Shown: one piece after another, positions 20,709 to 29,969 of the stretch
How positions within the stretch are numbered: the stretch's first letter is position 1
Layout: each line of letters begins with the position of its first letter
Assembly: GCA_905182535.1 (NCBI GenBank)
Contig: CAJJBZ010000008.1
Span: forward strand, 62,001-126,000
Origin: an uncultured Planktomarina sp.
GTDB lineage: Bacteria > Pseudomonadota > Alphaproteobacteria > Rhodobacterales > Rhodobacteraceae
Direction of reading: 5' to 3'
Length of the DNA stretch: 64,000 bases
Notes under the pieces: model-generated
Told to the model about the DNA's origin: nothing
Database searches by the model: none
Seen by the model: only the letters and a program-made list of their open reading frames with translations
Position numbers and translations under genes: made by a program

Positions 20709-21887
20709 ATGATCCCTTCGATCTTGCCCACTTATAATCGCGCCCCTCTCTCATTTGCGTCTGGCAGCGGCAGCTGGTTGATTACAGATGACGGCCGCCG
20801 ATTTCTGGATCTTGGCGCTGGTATTGCGGTTAACAGTTTGGGCCATGCGCATCCGGAGTTGGTTGCGGCTTTGACTGCACAGGCAGGTAAATTATGGCAT
20901 ACCTCGAATCTTTATCAGATTCCTTCACAGCAGAAGTTGGCTGATCAACTAGTAGATCTTACCTTCGCAGATACTGTATTTTTTACCAATTCAGGCACTG
21001 AGTCTTGCGAATTGGCGGTGAAAATGGTACGTAAATATTTTTATGATAAAGGCCAGCCGGAGCGGGTTGAGATTATAACTTTTGAAGGATCTTTCCATGG
21101 CCGCTCCTCTGCGGGAATTGCGGCTGCGGGTTCGGATAAGATGACAAAAGGCTTTGGACCTTTGCTGCCAGGCTTCGTGCATGTGCCGTTTGGTCTGCAT
21201 GACCCGTTACACGCAGCCATAAGCCATAAGACAGCCGCAGTGATGATTGAGCCAATCCAAGGTGAAGGCGGCATAAGGCAGGTTCCTGACCATTGCCTGA
21301 AAGGCCTGCGTGATTTTTGTGATAGCCACGGTATTTTACTGATTTTTGATGAGGTGCAATGTGGCGTTGGCCGTTCAGGTAAGCTGTTCGCTCATGAATG
21401 GGCAGGGATTGAGCCCGATATAATGATGGTGGCCAAAGGTATTGGAGGTGGTTTTCCAATCGGTGCGGTGCTTGCCAGTGAAGATGCAGCAAGCGGTATG
21501 ACCGCGGGCACCCATGGCTCGACCTATGGCGGCAATCCGTTGGGCTGTGCCGTGGGCTTTGCTGTGCTTGAATGTGTGGCTACGCCCAAATTTTTGATGG
21601 ACGTGAATCGCAAGGCTAGTCTAATGCGTCAAGGTCTTGAGGGGCTGATTGCGCAATTTCCAGATGTGTTTGATGGTGTGACGGGTAGCGGATTGATGCT
21701 GGGCTTGAAATGCAAGGCCAGCAATATTGATGTGGTCAACGCAGGCTATGCAGCTGAAGTTCTGACTGTGCCTGCAGCTGAAAATGTGGTCCGGCTGCTG
21801 CCTGCGCTAAACATTCCTGATGAGGACATAAAAGAAGCATTTCGACGACTGGAAGCTGCAGCCCAAACTGTTCAATCTGCGCATTAG
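20709..21887 (+). CDS. argD: acetylornithine aminotransferase
   Basis: PLP-dependent class III aminotransferase converting N-acetylglutamate semialdehyde to N-acetylornithine; may also act in lysine synthesis. 392 residues. LDLGAGIAVNSLGHAHPEL is the N-terminal signature; FTNSGTESCELAVKMVRKY, EPIQGEGG, LIFDEVQCGVGRSGKLFAHE and the PLP-lysine in MMVAKGIGGGFPIGA are present. ATG 20709 is chosen over an upstream frame extension because the family begins MIPSILPTYNRAP. Forms an operon with argF, 74 bp downstream, behind the leader described above. Confidence 0.93.
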   Translation: MIPSILPTYNRAPLSFASGSGSWLITDDGRRFLDLGAGIAVNSLGHAHPELVAALTAQAGKLWHTSNLYQIPSQQKLADQLVDLTFADTVFFTNSGTESCELAVKMVRKYFYDKGQPERVEIITFEGSFHGRSSAGIAAAGSDKMTKGFGPLLPGFVHVPFGLHDPLHAAISHKTAAVMIEPIQGEGGIRQVPDHCLKGLRDFCDSHGILLIFDEVQCGVGRSGKLFAHEWAGIEPDIMMVAKGIGGGFPIGAVLASEDAASGMTAGTHGSTYGGNPLGCAVGFAVLECVATPKFLMDVNRKASLMRQGLEGLIAQFPDVFDGVTGSGLMLGLKCKASNIDVVNAGYAAEVLTVPAAENVVRLLPALNIPDEDIKEAFRRLEAAAQTVQSAH

Positions 21888-21961
21888 TTGGCGCACTCAG
21901 AAATATATGCGGCCAGTGCGTGTGAGAATGTGCCCCGCCAGTACTTAGGATATTCATAACG

Positions 21962-22885
21962 ATGCAACATTTCCTTGATATCAACCAAATTGATCAGCAG
22001 CACTTGCGTGGCATTTTGGATGATGCGACCCGGATCAAAACGGCGCGAGCCGAACTGCCCAAAGGTACTCTAGATAAAGAACAGCCCTTGGCGGGCCAGA
22101 TGGTGGCTTTGATCTTTGAAAAACCATCCACTCGTACCCGTGTGAGCTTTGACCTGGGTGTGCGTCAAATGGGTGGCCAGACGATGGTCTTGTCTGGCAG
22201 TGAAATGCAGCTGGGGCATGGTGAGACGATAGCTGATACCGCTCGAGTTTTGAGTCGCTATGTAGATCTGATCATGATCCGCACCTTTGAAGAGGCCACG
22301 CTGTTAGAAATGGCGGAATATGCTACGGTGCCGGTGATTAACGGCTTAACTAATCGTACCCACCCTTGCCAAATTATGGCTGATATTATGACTTACGAAG
22401 AACACCGTGGCCCTATTCGTGGCAAGCGGGTGGTGTGGACTGGTGATGGTAATAATGTCTGTGCCAGCTTCATTCATGCAGCCGGTCAATTTGGCTTTGA
22501 TTTTGTATTTTCAGGTCCTGCAACCCTAGACCCTGAAGCTGGGTTTGTGACAGAGGCGCGGGCCAAGGGCGTTAAAATTGAGATCATGCGTGACGTTGCA
22601 GCCGCTGTCAGGGGGGCTGATTTGCTAGTCACGGACACGTGGATCTCAATGCATGATAGCCAAACAGCACGGGAGCGGCGCCATAATCAACTGCGGCCCT
22701 ATCAGGTGAATGACGCCCTGATGGCTGAGGCTAAACCTGACGCTTTATTTATGCATTGCCTGCCTGCGCATCGCAATGAAGAGGTAACCAGTTCAGTGAT
22801 GGATGGCTCTCATTCGGTGGTGTTCGATGAGGCTGAGAACAGATTGCACGCGCAAAAAGCTATTATGCGGTGGTGCCTTAGTTAG
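21962..22885 (+). CDS. argF: ornithine carbamoyltransferase
   Basis: Joins carbamoyl phosphate and ornithine to give citrulline. 307 residues. Carbamoyl-phosphate binding [11 protein letters not shown], the HPCQIMAD motif and the ornithine-loop [13 protein letters not shown] are intact. The substrate carbamoyl phosphate comes from CarAB (carB at 6.9-10.2 kb). It is downstream of argD on the same strand and is probably under the same leader control. Confidence 0.96.
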   Translation: MQHFLDINQIDQQHLRGILDDATRIKTARAELPKGTLDKEQPLAGQMVALIFEKPSTRTRVSFDLGVRQMGGQTMVLSGSEMQLGHGETIADTARVLSRYVDLIMIRTFEEATLLEMAEYATVPVINGLTNRTHPCQIMADIMTYEEHRGPIRGKRVVWTGDGNNVCASFIHAAGQFGFDFVFSGPATLDPEAGFVTEARAKGVKIEIMRDVAAAVRGADLLVTDTWISMHDSQTARERRHNQLRPYQVNDALMAEAKPDALFMHCLPAHRNEEVTSSVMDGSHSVVFDEAENRLHAQKAIMRWCLS

Positions 22886-22994
22886 TGAGCTTGGTTTAAG
22901 GTCAAGTTTATGGATAAAATATGGGAAAAGGTACTGGTTGTTTTTGGCCCGAGGTTTAAGGGTGGCTTAAGATTTTAATATAAAGTGGTTTCTC

Positions 22995-23801
22995 ATGTCC
23001 TTGAACGTTGGATGTCTGGTTCGGAAATTCGATTGGAAGAGCAAATGGCGCTCGTCTAATCCTTTGCAATGGGTGGAACAACGGGGCTTTACTGCACTGT
23101 CGGCCCCTATCCCGGAAGCGCATCCTGACTATTTCCAAGATCCCAATCAAATCGTGGTTTTCTCTCAGAAAGGCCAAGAGATTTGGTTAGGCCTGGGGCT
23201 GTTTCATGTCTTTAATAAGATGTGCCAATCGGGCAACTTTACTGGCTTGGGCACTGGCGTCGTGATGGTTGCTGAAGACCCGTCTGGGTATTTTGGTGCA
23301 CAGGAGTTTTTTGATGGTCAGCTCGGTTGGGGCTCGCAAGTGACCACAACTCCACCCAGTATATGGACGCGGCAAGCTGCGTCAGCGCAAAAAAAACCAA
23401 AACTAAGTGATACCCGTAAAGCTGCGATTGATGGAATTGCGGACCTGCTTGGTGCTGATCCAATATTGATTGGAATCTGTGTGACAGCCGAAGGCAATGA
23501 CGCGCCTTGCGGGATTGCCTGGCATAGTAAAAAAGGCCAATGGGTTTTGGCTTTGTTGACCGCTGGTGGCGAGAAATTTCAGGAGATTGATTCGCAATCA
23601 TTTTTACCTTGTGGTGTATTGTGCGCGCTGTCAGAGCATCCTGCGGGCTGGTCTAAATATTGGCGACAGAGTGATTTATTTGCGGCGATGCAGGAACATT
23701 TGAGTCGTGCTTGGTGTGGGGTTGGATTGAGTGAATTCTCGCTCAATCATCCGATGCTGCGTGGGGCATGCCTTTTAGTGGAGTTAGATTTTGACCGCTA
23801 A
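22995..23801 (+). CDS. hypothetical protein, 268 residues
   Basis: I do not recognise this protein. It is soluble-looking, without signal peptide or clear membrane helix, rich in Trp and Gly (QEIWLGLGLFHVFNKMCQSG, GYFGAQEFFDGQLGWGSQV), with a central basic segment. Codon use resembles the neighbours. It lies between argF and gnd, separated from both by about 110 and 36 bp. The frame is long and uninterrupted, which supports a real gene. Confidence 0.6.
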   Translation: MSLNVGCLVRKFDWKSKWRSSNPLQWVEQRGFTALSAPIPEAHPDYFQDPNQIVVFSQKGQEIWLGLGLFHVFNKMCQSGNFTGLGTGVVMVAEDPSGYFGAQEFFDGQLGWGSQVTTTPPSIWTRQAASAQKKPKLSDTRKAAIDGIADLLGADPILIGICVTAEGNDAPCGIAWHSKKGQWVLALLTAGGEKFQEIDSQSFLPCGVLCALSEHPAGWSKYWRQSDLFAAMQEHLSRAWCGVGLSEFSLNHPMLRGACLLVELDFDR

Positions 23802-23837
23802 GTACGGCAAACTATCAAGACCGTAATGGAGAGTATG

Positions 23838-25256
23838 ATGATACAAGCGAATATGGGGTTGATTGGTGTGGGTACGATGGGTTCGGCCTTAGCGCTCAAT
23901 ATTGCAGAACACGGCCATGACGTCGCCTTATGGAACCTTGATTTTGCGGCGGTGGACGGCTTAATCGCTTCGGCTGGTAATTTAGCATCCAGGCTGGTGA
24001 GATGTGAAACCGTTAAAGCGCTGGTGGGTGCCATACCTGTACCGCGTGCGATTATTTTGTTGGTCCCTGCGGGAGCTCCTGTTGATATAATTATTGATGA
24101 GTTAATCCCGCTGCTGTCGGCGGGTGATACGATTATTGATGGGGGAAATTCTGATTTTCGTGACACTATTTCGCGCACCAAGCGTTTGGAGGCAGCGGGT
24201 CTGGCCTATCTTGGAATTGGAGTATCGGGCGGTTCAGAAGGCGCGCGGCGCGGCCCCTCGATTATGGCCGGTGGCACCGCTGCGACTTATGCTAGCGTCG
24301 CTCCGGTACTGGAGGCGATTTCTGCTAAATACCTTGGGGATCCCTGCGTCGCACATTTGGGTCCCGATGGGGCCGGACATTTTGTAAAGACGGTTCATAA
24401 TGGCATTGAATATGCCGACATGCAGATGATCGCTGAGGCTTATGGATTGATGCGTGATGGCTCGGGTCTGGCTGCCAGTGAAATCGCCGCTGTGTTTCGT
24501 AGTTGGAACCGAGGTGCGTTAGGGAGCTATTTGATTGAGGTCACAGCCGAGGTTCTAGCCGCTAAGGATCCGACCACAGGCGAAGAAATGGTTGACATGA
24601 TCGTGGATCAAGCTGGACAGAAGGGTACGGGACGCTGGACGGTGATTGAGGCTATCCGCATGGGGCAAACCGCGAGCATCATCGAGGCGGCGGTTGGAGC
24701 GCGTGTGTTGAGCTCGCAAAAGGCCACACGTGAGTTGGCAGCGCCTTTACTCGTGCCTGCTGGCACTGACATAATGATCCCAATTTCTGAACAAGATCTA
24801 CAATCTGCCCTAATTGTGGGGCGTGTGCTGGCTTATGCGCAGGGGTTTAGGATTTTGAATGCTGCCTCTGACGAATTTGATTGGTCACTTGATTTGGCGC
24901 GTATCGCAGAGATTTGGCGTGCAGGCTGCATTATTCGTTCGACCATGTTGGATGATATTGCTGCGGCCTTCCGCACAGAGCTGCATGAGGGCCATTTGGT
25001 CTTGTCGGAGCATTTTATCAATGTCTTGACTAGTAATATCGCAGGGCTGCGTCGCGTGGTCTCGGCGGCGGTCTTGAAAGGCCTGCCTGTACCTGCTTTG
25101 GCGGCGGCGTTGAGCTGGTTCGATACCATCCGCCAAGCGCGCGGCACTACTGATTTGATCCAGGCGCAACGTGATTACTTTGGTGCACATTCTTTCCAAA
25201 GGATCGACGCTATAGGAAGCTACCATGGCCCATGGCATAGCACGAACGACGTCTAG
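23838..25256 (+). CDS. gnd: 6-phosphogluconate dehydrogenase (decarboxylating)
   Basis: NADP-dependent conversion of 6-phosphogluconate to ribulose 5-phosphate in the oxidative pentose-phosphate pathway. About 472 residues: Rossmann motif GLIGVGTMGSALALNIAEHG, DGGNSDFRDT, the substrate site GVSGGSEGARRGPSIMAGG, KTVHNGIEYADMQMIAE and GQKGTGRWT. Three ATGs compete (23826, 23835, 23838); 23838 is placed behind GGAGAG. The stop lies one base from the stop of the convergent hrpB gene. Confidence 0.94.
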   Translation: MIQANMGLIGVGTMGSALALNIAEHGHDVALWNLDFAAVDGLIASAGNLASRLVRCETVKALVGAIPVPRAIILLVPAGAPVDIIIDELIPLLSAGDTIIDGGNSDFRDTISRTKRLEAAGLAYLGIGVSGGSEGARRGPSIMAGGTAATYASVAPVLEAISAKYLGDPCVAHLGPDGAGHFVKTVHNGIEYADMQMIAEAYGLMRDGSGLAASEIAAVFRSWNRGALGSYLIEVTAEVLAAKDPTTGEEMVDMIVDQAGQKGTGRWTVIEAIRMGQTASIIEAAVGARVLSSQKATRELAAPLLVPAGTDIMIPISEQDLQSALIVGRVLAYAQGFRILNAASDEFDWSLDLARIAEIWRAGCIIRSTMLDDIAAAFRTELHEGHLVLSEHFINVLTSNIAGLRRVVSAAVLKGLPVPALAAALSWFDTIRQARGTTDLIQAQRDYFGAHSFQRIDAIGSYHGPWHSTNDV

Positions 25257-25257
25257 G

Positions 25258-27714
25258 TTAATACTTACGGGGTTTGGCGCGCAGAGTTGGATCTGCTTGG
25301 GTTGGATCTTCGGGCCAAGGATGTCTTGGGTATTTCGCCCGCATGTCTTTGCGAACATCTGCATAACTACCTATCCAAAACCCTGGAATATCCCTTGTAA
25401 CTTGAATTGGCCGATGCGCTGGCGACAAAAGGGTCACTTTTAAAGGCTGCGCACCAATCATAGGGTGGCGGGTTTGACCAAACATTTCTTGAATACGTAA
25501 TTCTATAGAAGGATTTTCGCCACTGTAATCAATAGTAATTTTTCGGCCTAACGGAGAAGTGAATTGCGCTGGGGCAATGGTTTCAAGCTGGTGTAGATTT
25601 TCCCAACCGATAAGGGCGTGCAACGCTGGTAGCGGGTCAAAAGACTTCCAATCTTGTTCGGTGGTCACTCCTACAAGATAAGGCGCCAGCCAGCCTGATA
25701 AATTTCTCAGTAAAGCCGCATCAGATATTTCGGGAAATTTGTCATTATGCGCTGCGGCTATTCGGGACTGCAACAATTTTGCTGCCTTCGGCAGCCGCAG
25801 GCCTAGTTGCTTTATTCCATCCAGCATGGCCTCGACCATTGCTTCGGGAGGGGCCTGTGCCCAAATATCGTGTGATAGTGTAATTGCCCCCAGGGCCTCA
25901 GAGCGGCTAGCCATAATGCGCCTGTACCGCTTTGACCAAGCACAGGTGTTCCGCCATTTTATTTGCTTACCAAGCACTTCTCGTAAGTCAGCCTCTGCAA
26001 TGGGTAGTGCGCGGCGGATTTTTGGGTCTGGGCCAGTGCTGTGATGAGGATTTCCCAATTCGGAGATTACCAAAAACGAGGCGTTAGCCAAAGAGTCATC
26101 TAAGGCCAAAACCACACCTCTGCCCCCGGCCATAATATACCGCGGCTGTGGGCCTGGCCTGCGCTGCGCCACCCGTTCAGGATAGGCTAGCGCCAAACAC
26201 TGGGCCGATGTGAACACAGTGGCTGCCCTCCGTTTGGGTGCAAGTGTGCCCAAGCGTTTAGCTTCAGTCTCAATACGTTTCAGGGCTGATATGTCACGAA
26301 TTTCTTTACTTAAGTCACTGTATTTTATTTTTTTACCAATTATTTTTAAAGCGGGGGTGAGGTCAGATTGTCTGGATACCAAAATATCACGGTCAGACAG
26401 CAGGGCGGCTAGTGGTGCTGCAATATCCCCAGCTTGTACCAGCATTTGTGCAAGGCGAGGATGTAAGGGCAGCTTAGCCAGAGCAGCGCCGTGGAGCGTT
26501 AACCGCCCGTCATGCACAGCCCCAAGCTGGGCTAGAAGATCTTGTGCCTGCTCCCATGTACCAGGGGCAGGTTCGGTGAGGAAGGACAAATCCTCTGGAC
26601 CTGTGCCCCATTGTGCCAATTCCAATGCGAGAGGCGCCAGATCAGAGATTTGTATTTCTGGTGGTGCATAGGCGGGCATTGCGCCCTCTTCTGCTTGTGC
26701 CCACATTCGGTAGCATTGCCCCGCCGCAATCCGCCCGGCGCGTCCAGTGCGTTGGATGGCCTCTGCTTTGCTTGCTCGCTCTGTGACTAGTTTTTGGAGT
26801 CCTTTGGAAGCATCATAGCGGGCTCGGCGGGATAAACCGCAATCTACTACCACTCGCACGTCCTGAATGGTCAGGGAGGTCTCTGCGATGGCTGTGGCCA
26901 AAACAATTTTACGCAAATAAGGCTCTGGGCGAATGGCCAATTGTTGTGTGGAAAAAGGTAAATTCCCCAGCAAAGGCCGCAGGATGCAAGTACTAGGTAG
27001 CTTGTCTTGCAGAAGGCTGTGCGTCCGCTTGATTTCGGCTTCACCGGGGAGAAATACTAAGATTCCACCTTCAGTTTCGGCTATAGCCTGTAAGATTAGG
27101 CTGCTGGCCTGCGCTTCTAGGGATATATCTTTGCTAGCTGGACGCGGCAGATGGATGATCTCAACTGGGTAGCTACGCCCGGCGCTAGTCACAATTGGCG
27201 CATTACCCAAGAGTTTGGCCACAGGCTCTGCGTCCAAGGTGGCGGACATGACTACAAGTAACAAGTCATTGCGTAGGGTTTCGCGCACCTCCCAAGCTAA
27301 AGCTAAACCCAGATCAGCAGCTAATGAGCGTTCGTGAAACTCATCAAATATTATAGCTGACACACCTGGTAGTTCGGGATCAGATTGTAGCATGCGGGTT
27401 AGGATACCCTCTGTGATCACTTCAATGCGGGTATTGGGCCCGATTTGGGATTGGCCACGAATACGGTAGCCTACGGTCTCACCTAACGCCTCTTCCAGAG
27501 TTTCCGCCATGCGCTCTGCGGCGGCCCTCGCGGCAAGGCGCCGGGGCTCTAGCATCAGAATTTTGCCGCTGCATAGATCTGAGTGTAAAATTGCCAAAGG
27601 AGTTCGTGTTGTTTTACCTGCCCCCGGAGGGGCCTGCAGAATGACACGGCCTGACGCTGTCAGGCAGTCGAGAACTTGCGGCAGTACCGCATCTATTGGC
27701 AGATTAAATTTCAC
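25258..27714 (-). CDS. hrpB: ATP-dependent RNA helicase HrpB
   Basis: 818-residue DEAH-type helicase. Walker A GAGKTTRTPLA, Walker B-like DEFHERSLAADLGLALAW, motif III SATLDAEPVA, motif VI QRTGRAGRIAAGQCYRMW are visible, then the HrpB-specific C-terminal domain (QEMFGQTRHPMIGAQPLKVTLLSPAHRPIQVTRDIPGFW). DEFH in place of DEAH is usual for HrpB. Cellular role is poorly defined. Intact. Confidence 0.94.
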   Translation of the reverse strand: MKFNLPIDAVLPQVLDCLTASGRVILQAPPGAGKTTRTPLAILHSDLCSGKILMLEPRRLAARAAAERMAETLEEALGETVGYRIRGQSQIGPNTRIEVITEGILTRMLQSDPELPGVSAIIFDEFHERSLAADLGLALAWEVRETLRNDLLLVVMSATLDAEPVAKLLGNAPIVTSAGRSYPVEIIHLPRPASKDISLEAQASSLILQAIAETEGGILVFLPGEAEIKRTHSLLQDKLPSTCILRPLLGNLPFSTQQLAIRPEPYLRKIVLATAIAETSLTIQDVRVVVDCGLSRRARYDASKGLQKLVTERASKAEAIQRTGRAGRIAAGQCYRMWAQAEEGAMPAYAPPEIQISDLAPLALELAQWGTGPEDLSFLTEPAPGTWEQAQDLLAQLGAVHDGRLTLHGAALAKLPLHPRLAQMLVQAGDIAAPLAALLSDRDILVSRQSDLTPALKIIGKKIKYSDLSKEIRDISALKRIETEAKRLGTLAPKRRAATVFTSAQCLALAYPERVAQRRPGPQPRYIMAGGRGVVLALDDSLANASFLVISELGNPHHSTGPDPKIRRALPIAEADLREVLGKQIKWRNTCAWSKRYRRIMASRSEALGAITLSHDIWAQAPPEAMVEAMLDGIKQLGLRLPKAAKLLQSRIAAAHNDKFPEISDAALLRNLSGWLAPYLVGVTTEQDWKSFDPLPALHALIGWENLHQLETIAPAQFTSPLGRKITIDYSGENPSIELRIQEMFGQTRHPMIGAQPLKVTLLSPAHRPIQVTRDIPGFWIGSYADVRKDMRAKYPRHPWPEDPTQADPTLRAKPRKY

Positions 27715-28184
27715 TCCGCTCTTATCTGCGAGAAAACTGGGCGCGTCTATGGGTGGGTTGCATCTTCATTTTTTACATTTGGAAACCCTCAGTCGAAACA
27801 TGTTATTCAGCTGTTAATGGAAAGTGTTACCATATGTCATTTTGTCGCCAGAATAACCTACAATGTGCTGGTATACCGCGGTGTAATTGGGTTTAGATTT
27901 TACCTTGGCAGCTGATGCATTGACCCTTATGGATTTCACCATACCCGCACAAATATACTTTTACTTGGATAAATGGGGGCGCTGGCCAGGCCGGCAATGT
28001 TGTTGAGAAGTTGAAGGCAAAAACCGCAAAAGAGTTTTCAGCAGGCTAGCTTTCCTCTTTCTTGAAGCTATAATTGAATACCAAGATAAGGCATTGATCC
28101 TTGCAATTCCACAGGCTGCAGATAGATGGTCAATTCATATTTCGTAGAATCTTAAACTGGGCGAGAAATAGCCCTGGAGGATCG
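27715..28184. other. gene-free region between hrpB and meaB
   Basis: 470 bases between divergently transcribed genes, presumably holding both promoters. A 41-codon open stretch on the plus strand (about 27921-28049) ends GGAGQAGNVVEKLKAKTAKEFSAG before a stop and looks compositionally coding, but it has no start codon and I cannot assign it; it may be gene debris. No RNA gene is evident. Confidence 0.45.
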
Positions 28185-29187
28185 ATGAGCAAACAAGACT
28201 TCGCGGTAGACAAGATAGCGCGGAAGATTGAGTTGGGTGACCGGCGGGCTCTTTCGCGGGCAATTACTCTCGTCGAAAGTTCGCATCCGACCCACCGTGA
28301 GCAAGCAGCTGAGCTGCTTCAAGCTTTGCGCACTGACAGGCAGGCGATTCGCATTGGGATGTCTGGCACTCCGGGCGTGGGTAAGTCGACGTTCATCGAA
28401 AGCTTTGGTCTGCAATTGGTGGAAAGTGGTCTCCGGGTTGCGGTTTTGGCAGTGGATCCGTCTTCGGCCATCTCGGGAGGCTCTATTTTGGGCGATAAAA
28501 CCCGTATGGATCAGCTCTCGCGTCATCTGGGTGCTTATATCCGCCCCTCACCCAGCCAGACCCATTTTGGGGGGTGTCGCGCGGCGCACACGTGAGGCTG
28601 TCGCCTTGTGTGAAGGTGCAGGCTTTGATGTGGTGTTGATTGAAACTGTGGGCGTTGGGCAGTCAGAAACGGTTGTGGCCCAGATGTCTGATCTATTTGT
28701 GCTATTATTGGCACCCGCGGGCGGGGATGAGCTGCAAGGGGTCAAGCGGGGCATCATGGAGATGGCGGACTTGATTTTGATCAATAAAGCGGACGGCGAC
28801 CTGAAATCCACTGCAACCCGAACCTGTGCAGATTATGCTGGCGCCCTGCGTTTGCTGCGCAAACGTGGGCAGGATCCTGAAGATTTCCCTAAAGCGTTGA
28901 TGGTCTCGGCGATTGAGGGAAATGGGCTCCGCCAAAGCTGGGTGGAGATGCAGGCTTTGGTGGCGTGGCGTAAACAAAACGAGGTTTGGCAAAAAATTCG
29001 CGCTGATCAAAACGCATTTTGGTTCAATACTGAGCTACGCCATGCGTTATTGACGCGGCTTGAAAATGACCCTGAAGCGGCTGCAGCCTCCTCTGCAATG
29101 CAAAAAGCAATCCGTGCCGGTGAGGTTGCCCCTTCGGTTGCGGCTGAACGGGTGGTGCAAAGCTTCCTTGGCCCAGAAAAAACGTAG
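28185..29187 (+). CDS. meaB: methylmalonyl-CoA mutase-associated GTPase MeaB (suspected frameshift)
   Basis: G3E-type GTPase that protects and reloads the B12-dependent methylmalonyl-CoA mutase. P-loop [34 protein letters not shown], then in the next frame [21 protein letters not shown] and INKADGD. The break is at 28565-28574, in TTTT/GGGGGG; one base too many turns SQTHLGGVARR into [10 protein letters not shown]. Taking that base out gives a normal 333-residue protein. Start ATG 28185 is preceded by TGGAGG. Links to mce and prpE in propionyl-CoA metabolism. Confidence 0.92.
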
Positions 29188-29305
29188 TGTAATTGATTCG
29201 GGGTCAGTGGGCAAAAATTTAGGTGGCATCACCTAATATTTTGCAATTAAATCACGAAAATTCAAAAAATCTCTACTAAAACTTGGGCGAAAGTAGCAAG
29301 AAGGC

Positions 29306-29334
29306 TTGACCTCGTAATGGGATAATCCTAAACC
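29306..29334 (+). promoter_or_regulatory. candidate promoter of rpmB
   Basis: TTGACC at 29306-29311, 17-base spacer, TAAACC at 29329-29334, 67 bases before the rpmB ATG. Good -35 box, modest -10 box. Confidence 0.45.
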
Positions 29335-29401
29335 CCGCCAACGAGTTTTCACCCGTAGCCATTTGGTTCGGGTCTCCAATTTCTGAATGAGGACGCATAA
29401 G

Positions 29402-29689
29402 ATGGCACGCCGCTGCGAACTGACGGGCAAAGGCCCAATGAGTGGAAACAATGTAAGCCACGCCAAAAACCGGACACGCCGTCGGTTTTTGCCAAACTTG
29501 AATGAACTGACTTTGCATTCCGATACCTTGGGTCGTGCTTTTAAACTACGCATTTCAGCGGCTGCTTTGCGCACTGTTGATCATCGCGGTGGTTTGGATG
29601 CATTCTTGGCAAAGTCTAAAGACATTGAGCTATCTGGAACTGCATTAAAGATTAAAAAAGATATTATGAAAGCTCAGGCAACAGTCTAA
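29402..29689 (+). CDS. rpmB: 50S ribosomal protein L28
   Basis: 95-residue ribosomal protein with the diagnostic start [25 protein letters not shown], then [19 protein letters not shown] and [20 protein letters not shown]. An in-frame ATG lies upstream at 29387, but the family start and a TGAGGA ribosome-binding site favour 29402. It is a monocistronic unit closed by a strong terminator. Confidence 0.97.
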   Translation: MARRCELTGKGPMSGNNVSHAKNRTRRRFLPNLNELTLHSDTLGRAFKLRISAAALRTVDHRGGLDAFLAKSKDIELSGTALKIKKDIMKAQATV

Positions 29690-29714
29690 AAGCTTATACA
29701 GGCTTAAAGCGAAA

Positions 29715-29741
29715 GCTCTGCAGTTTGCAGGGCTTTTTTTA
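29715..29741 (+). terminator. rho-independent terminator of rpmB
   Basis: GCTCTGCA (29715-29722) and TGCAGGGC (29726-29733) form an eight-pair stem with one G-U pair and a three-base loop, followed by eight T. Confidence 0.9.
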
Positions 29742-29934
29742 TTTGTGTATTAAATTTCGACGGATTCTGTTCTGGGATGTTGCGGTTTTCCGGGTGCGTA
29801 GTTACCGTTACAACTTATTCCAGATATTGGATATATGTTGAAACGGTTAGTTTTTGGCCGCCTCTGCACTCCACATTATAAGGCAGAATAGCCGTCGCAA
29901 CGAGGTCCAGTTGAATATGGATGTTGATCCCCCA

Positions 29935-29963
29935 TTGACCAAACCTGCACTCTATTCCATATC
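29935..29963 (+). promoter_or_regulatory. candidate promoter giving a leaderless lepA mRNA
   Basis: TTGACC at 29935-29940, 17-base spacer and CATATC at 29958-29963. The lepA ATG begins seven bases after the -10 box and has no ribosome-binding site, so transcription may start at the start codon. The -10 box is weak. Confidence 0.35.
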
Positions 29964-29969
29964 CCAATT

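Noticed and set aside
27921..28049. Coding-like 41-codon stretch between hrpB and meaB
   Set aside because: No start codon, no ribosome-binding site and no family match; kept only as a note on the intergenic region.
29233..29574. Long minus-strand ORFs across rpmB and its leader
   Set aside because: They lie opposite a certain ribosomal protein gene, resemble no family and vanish if codon use is considered; shadows.
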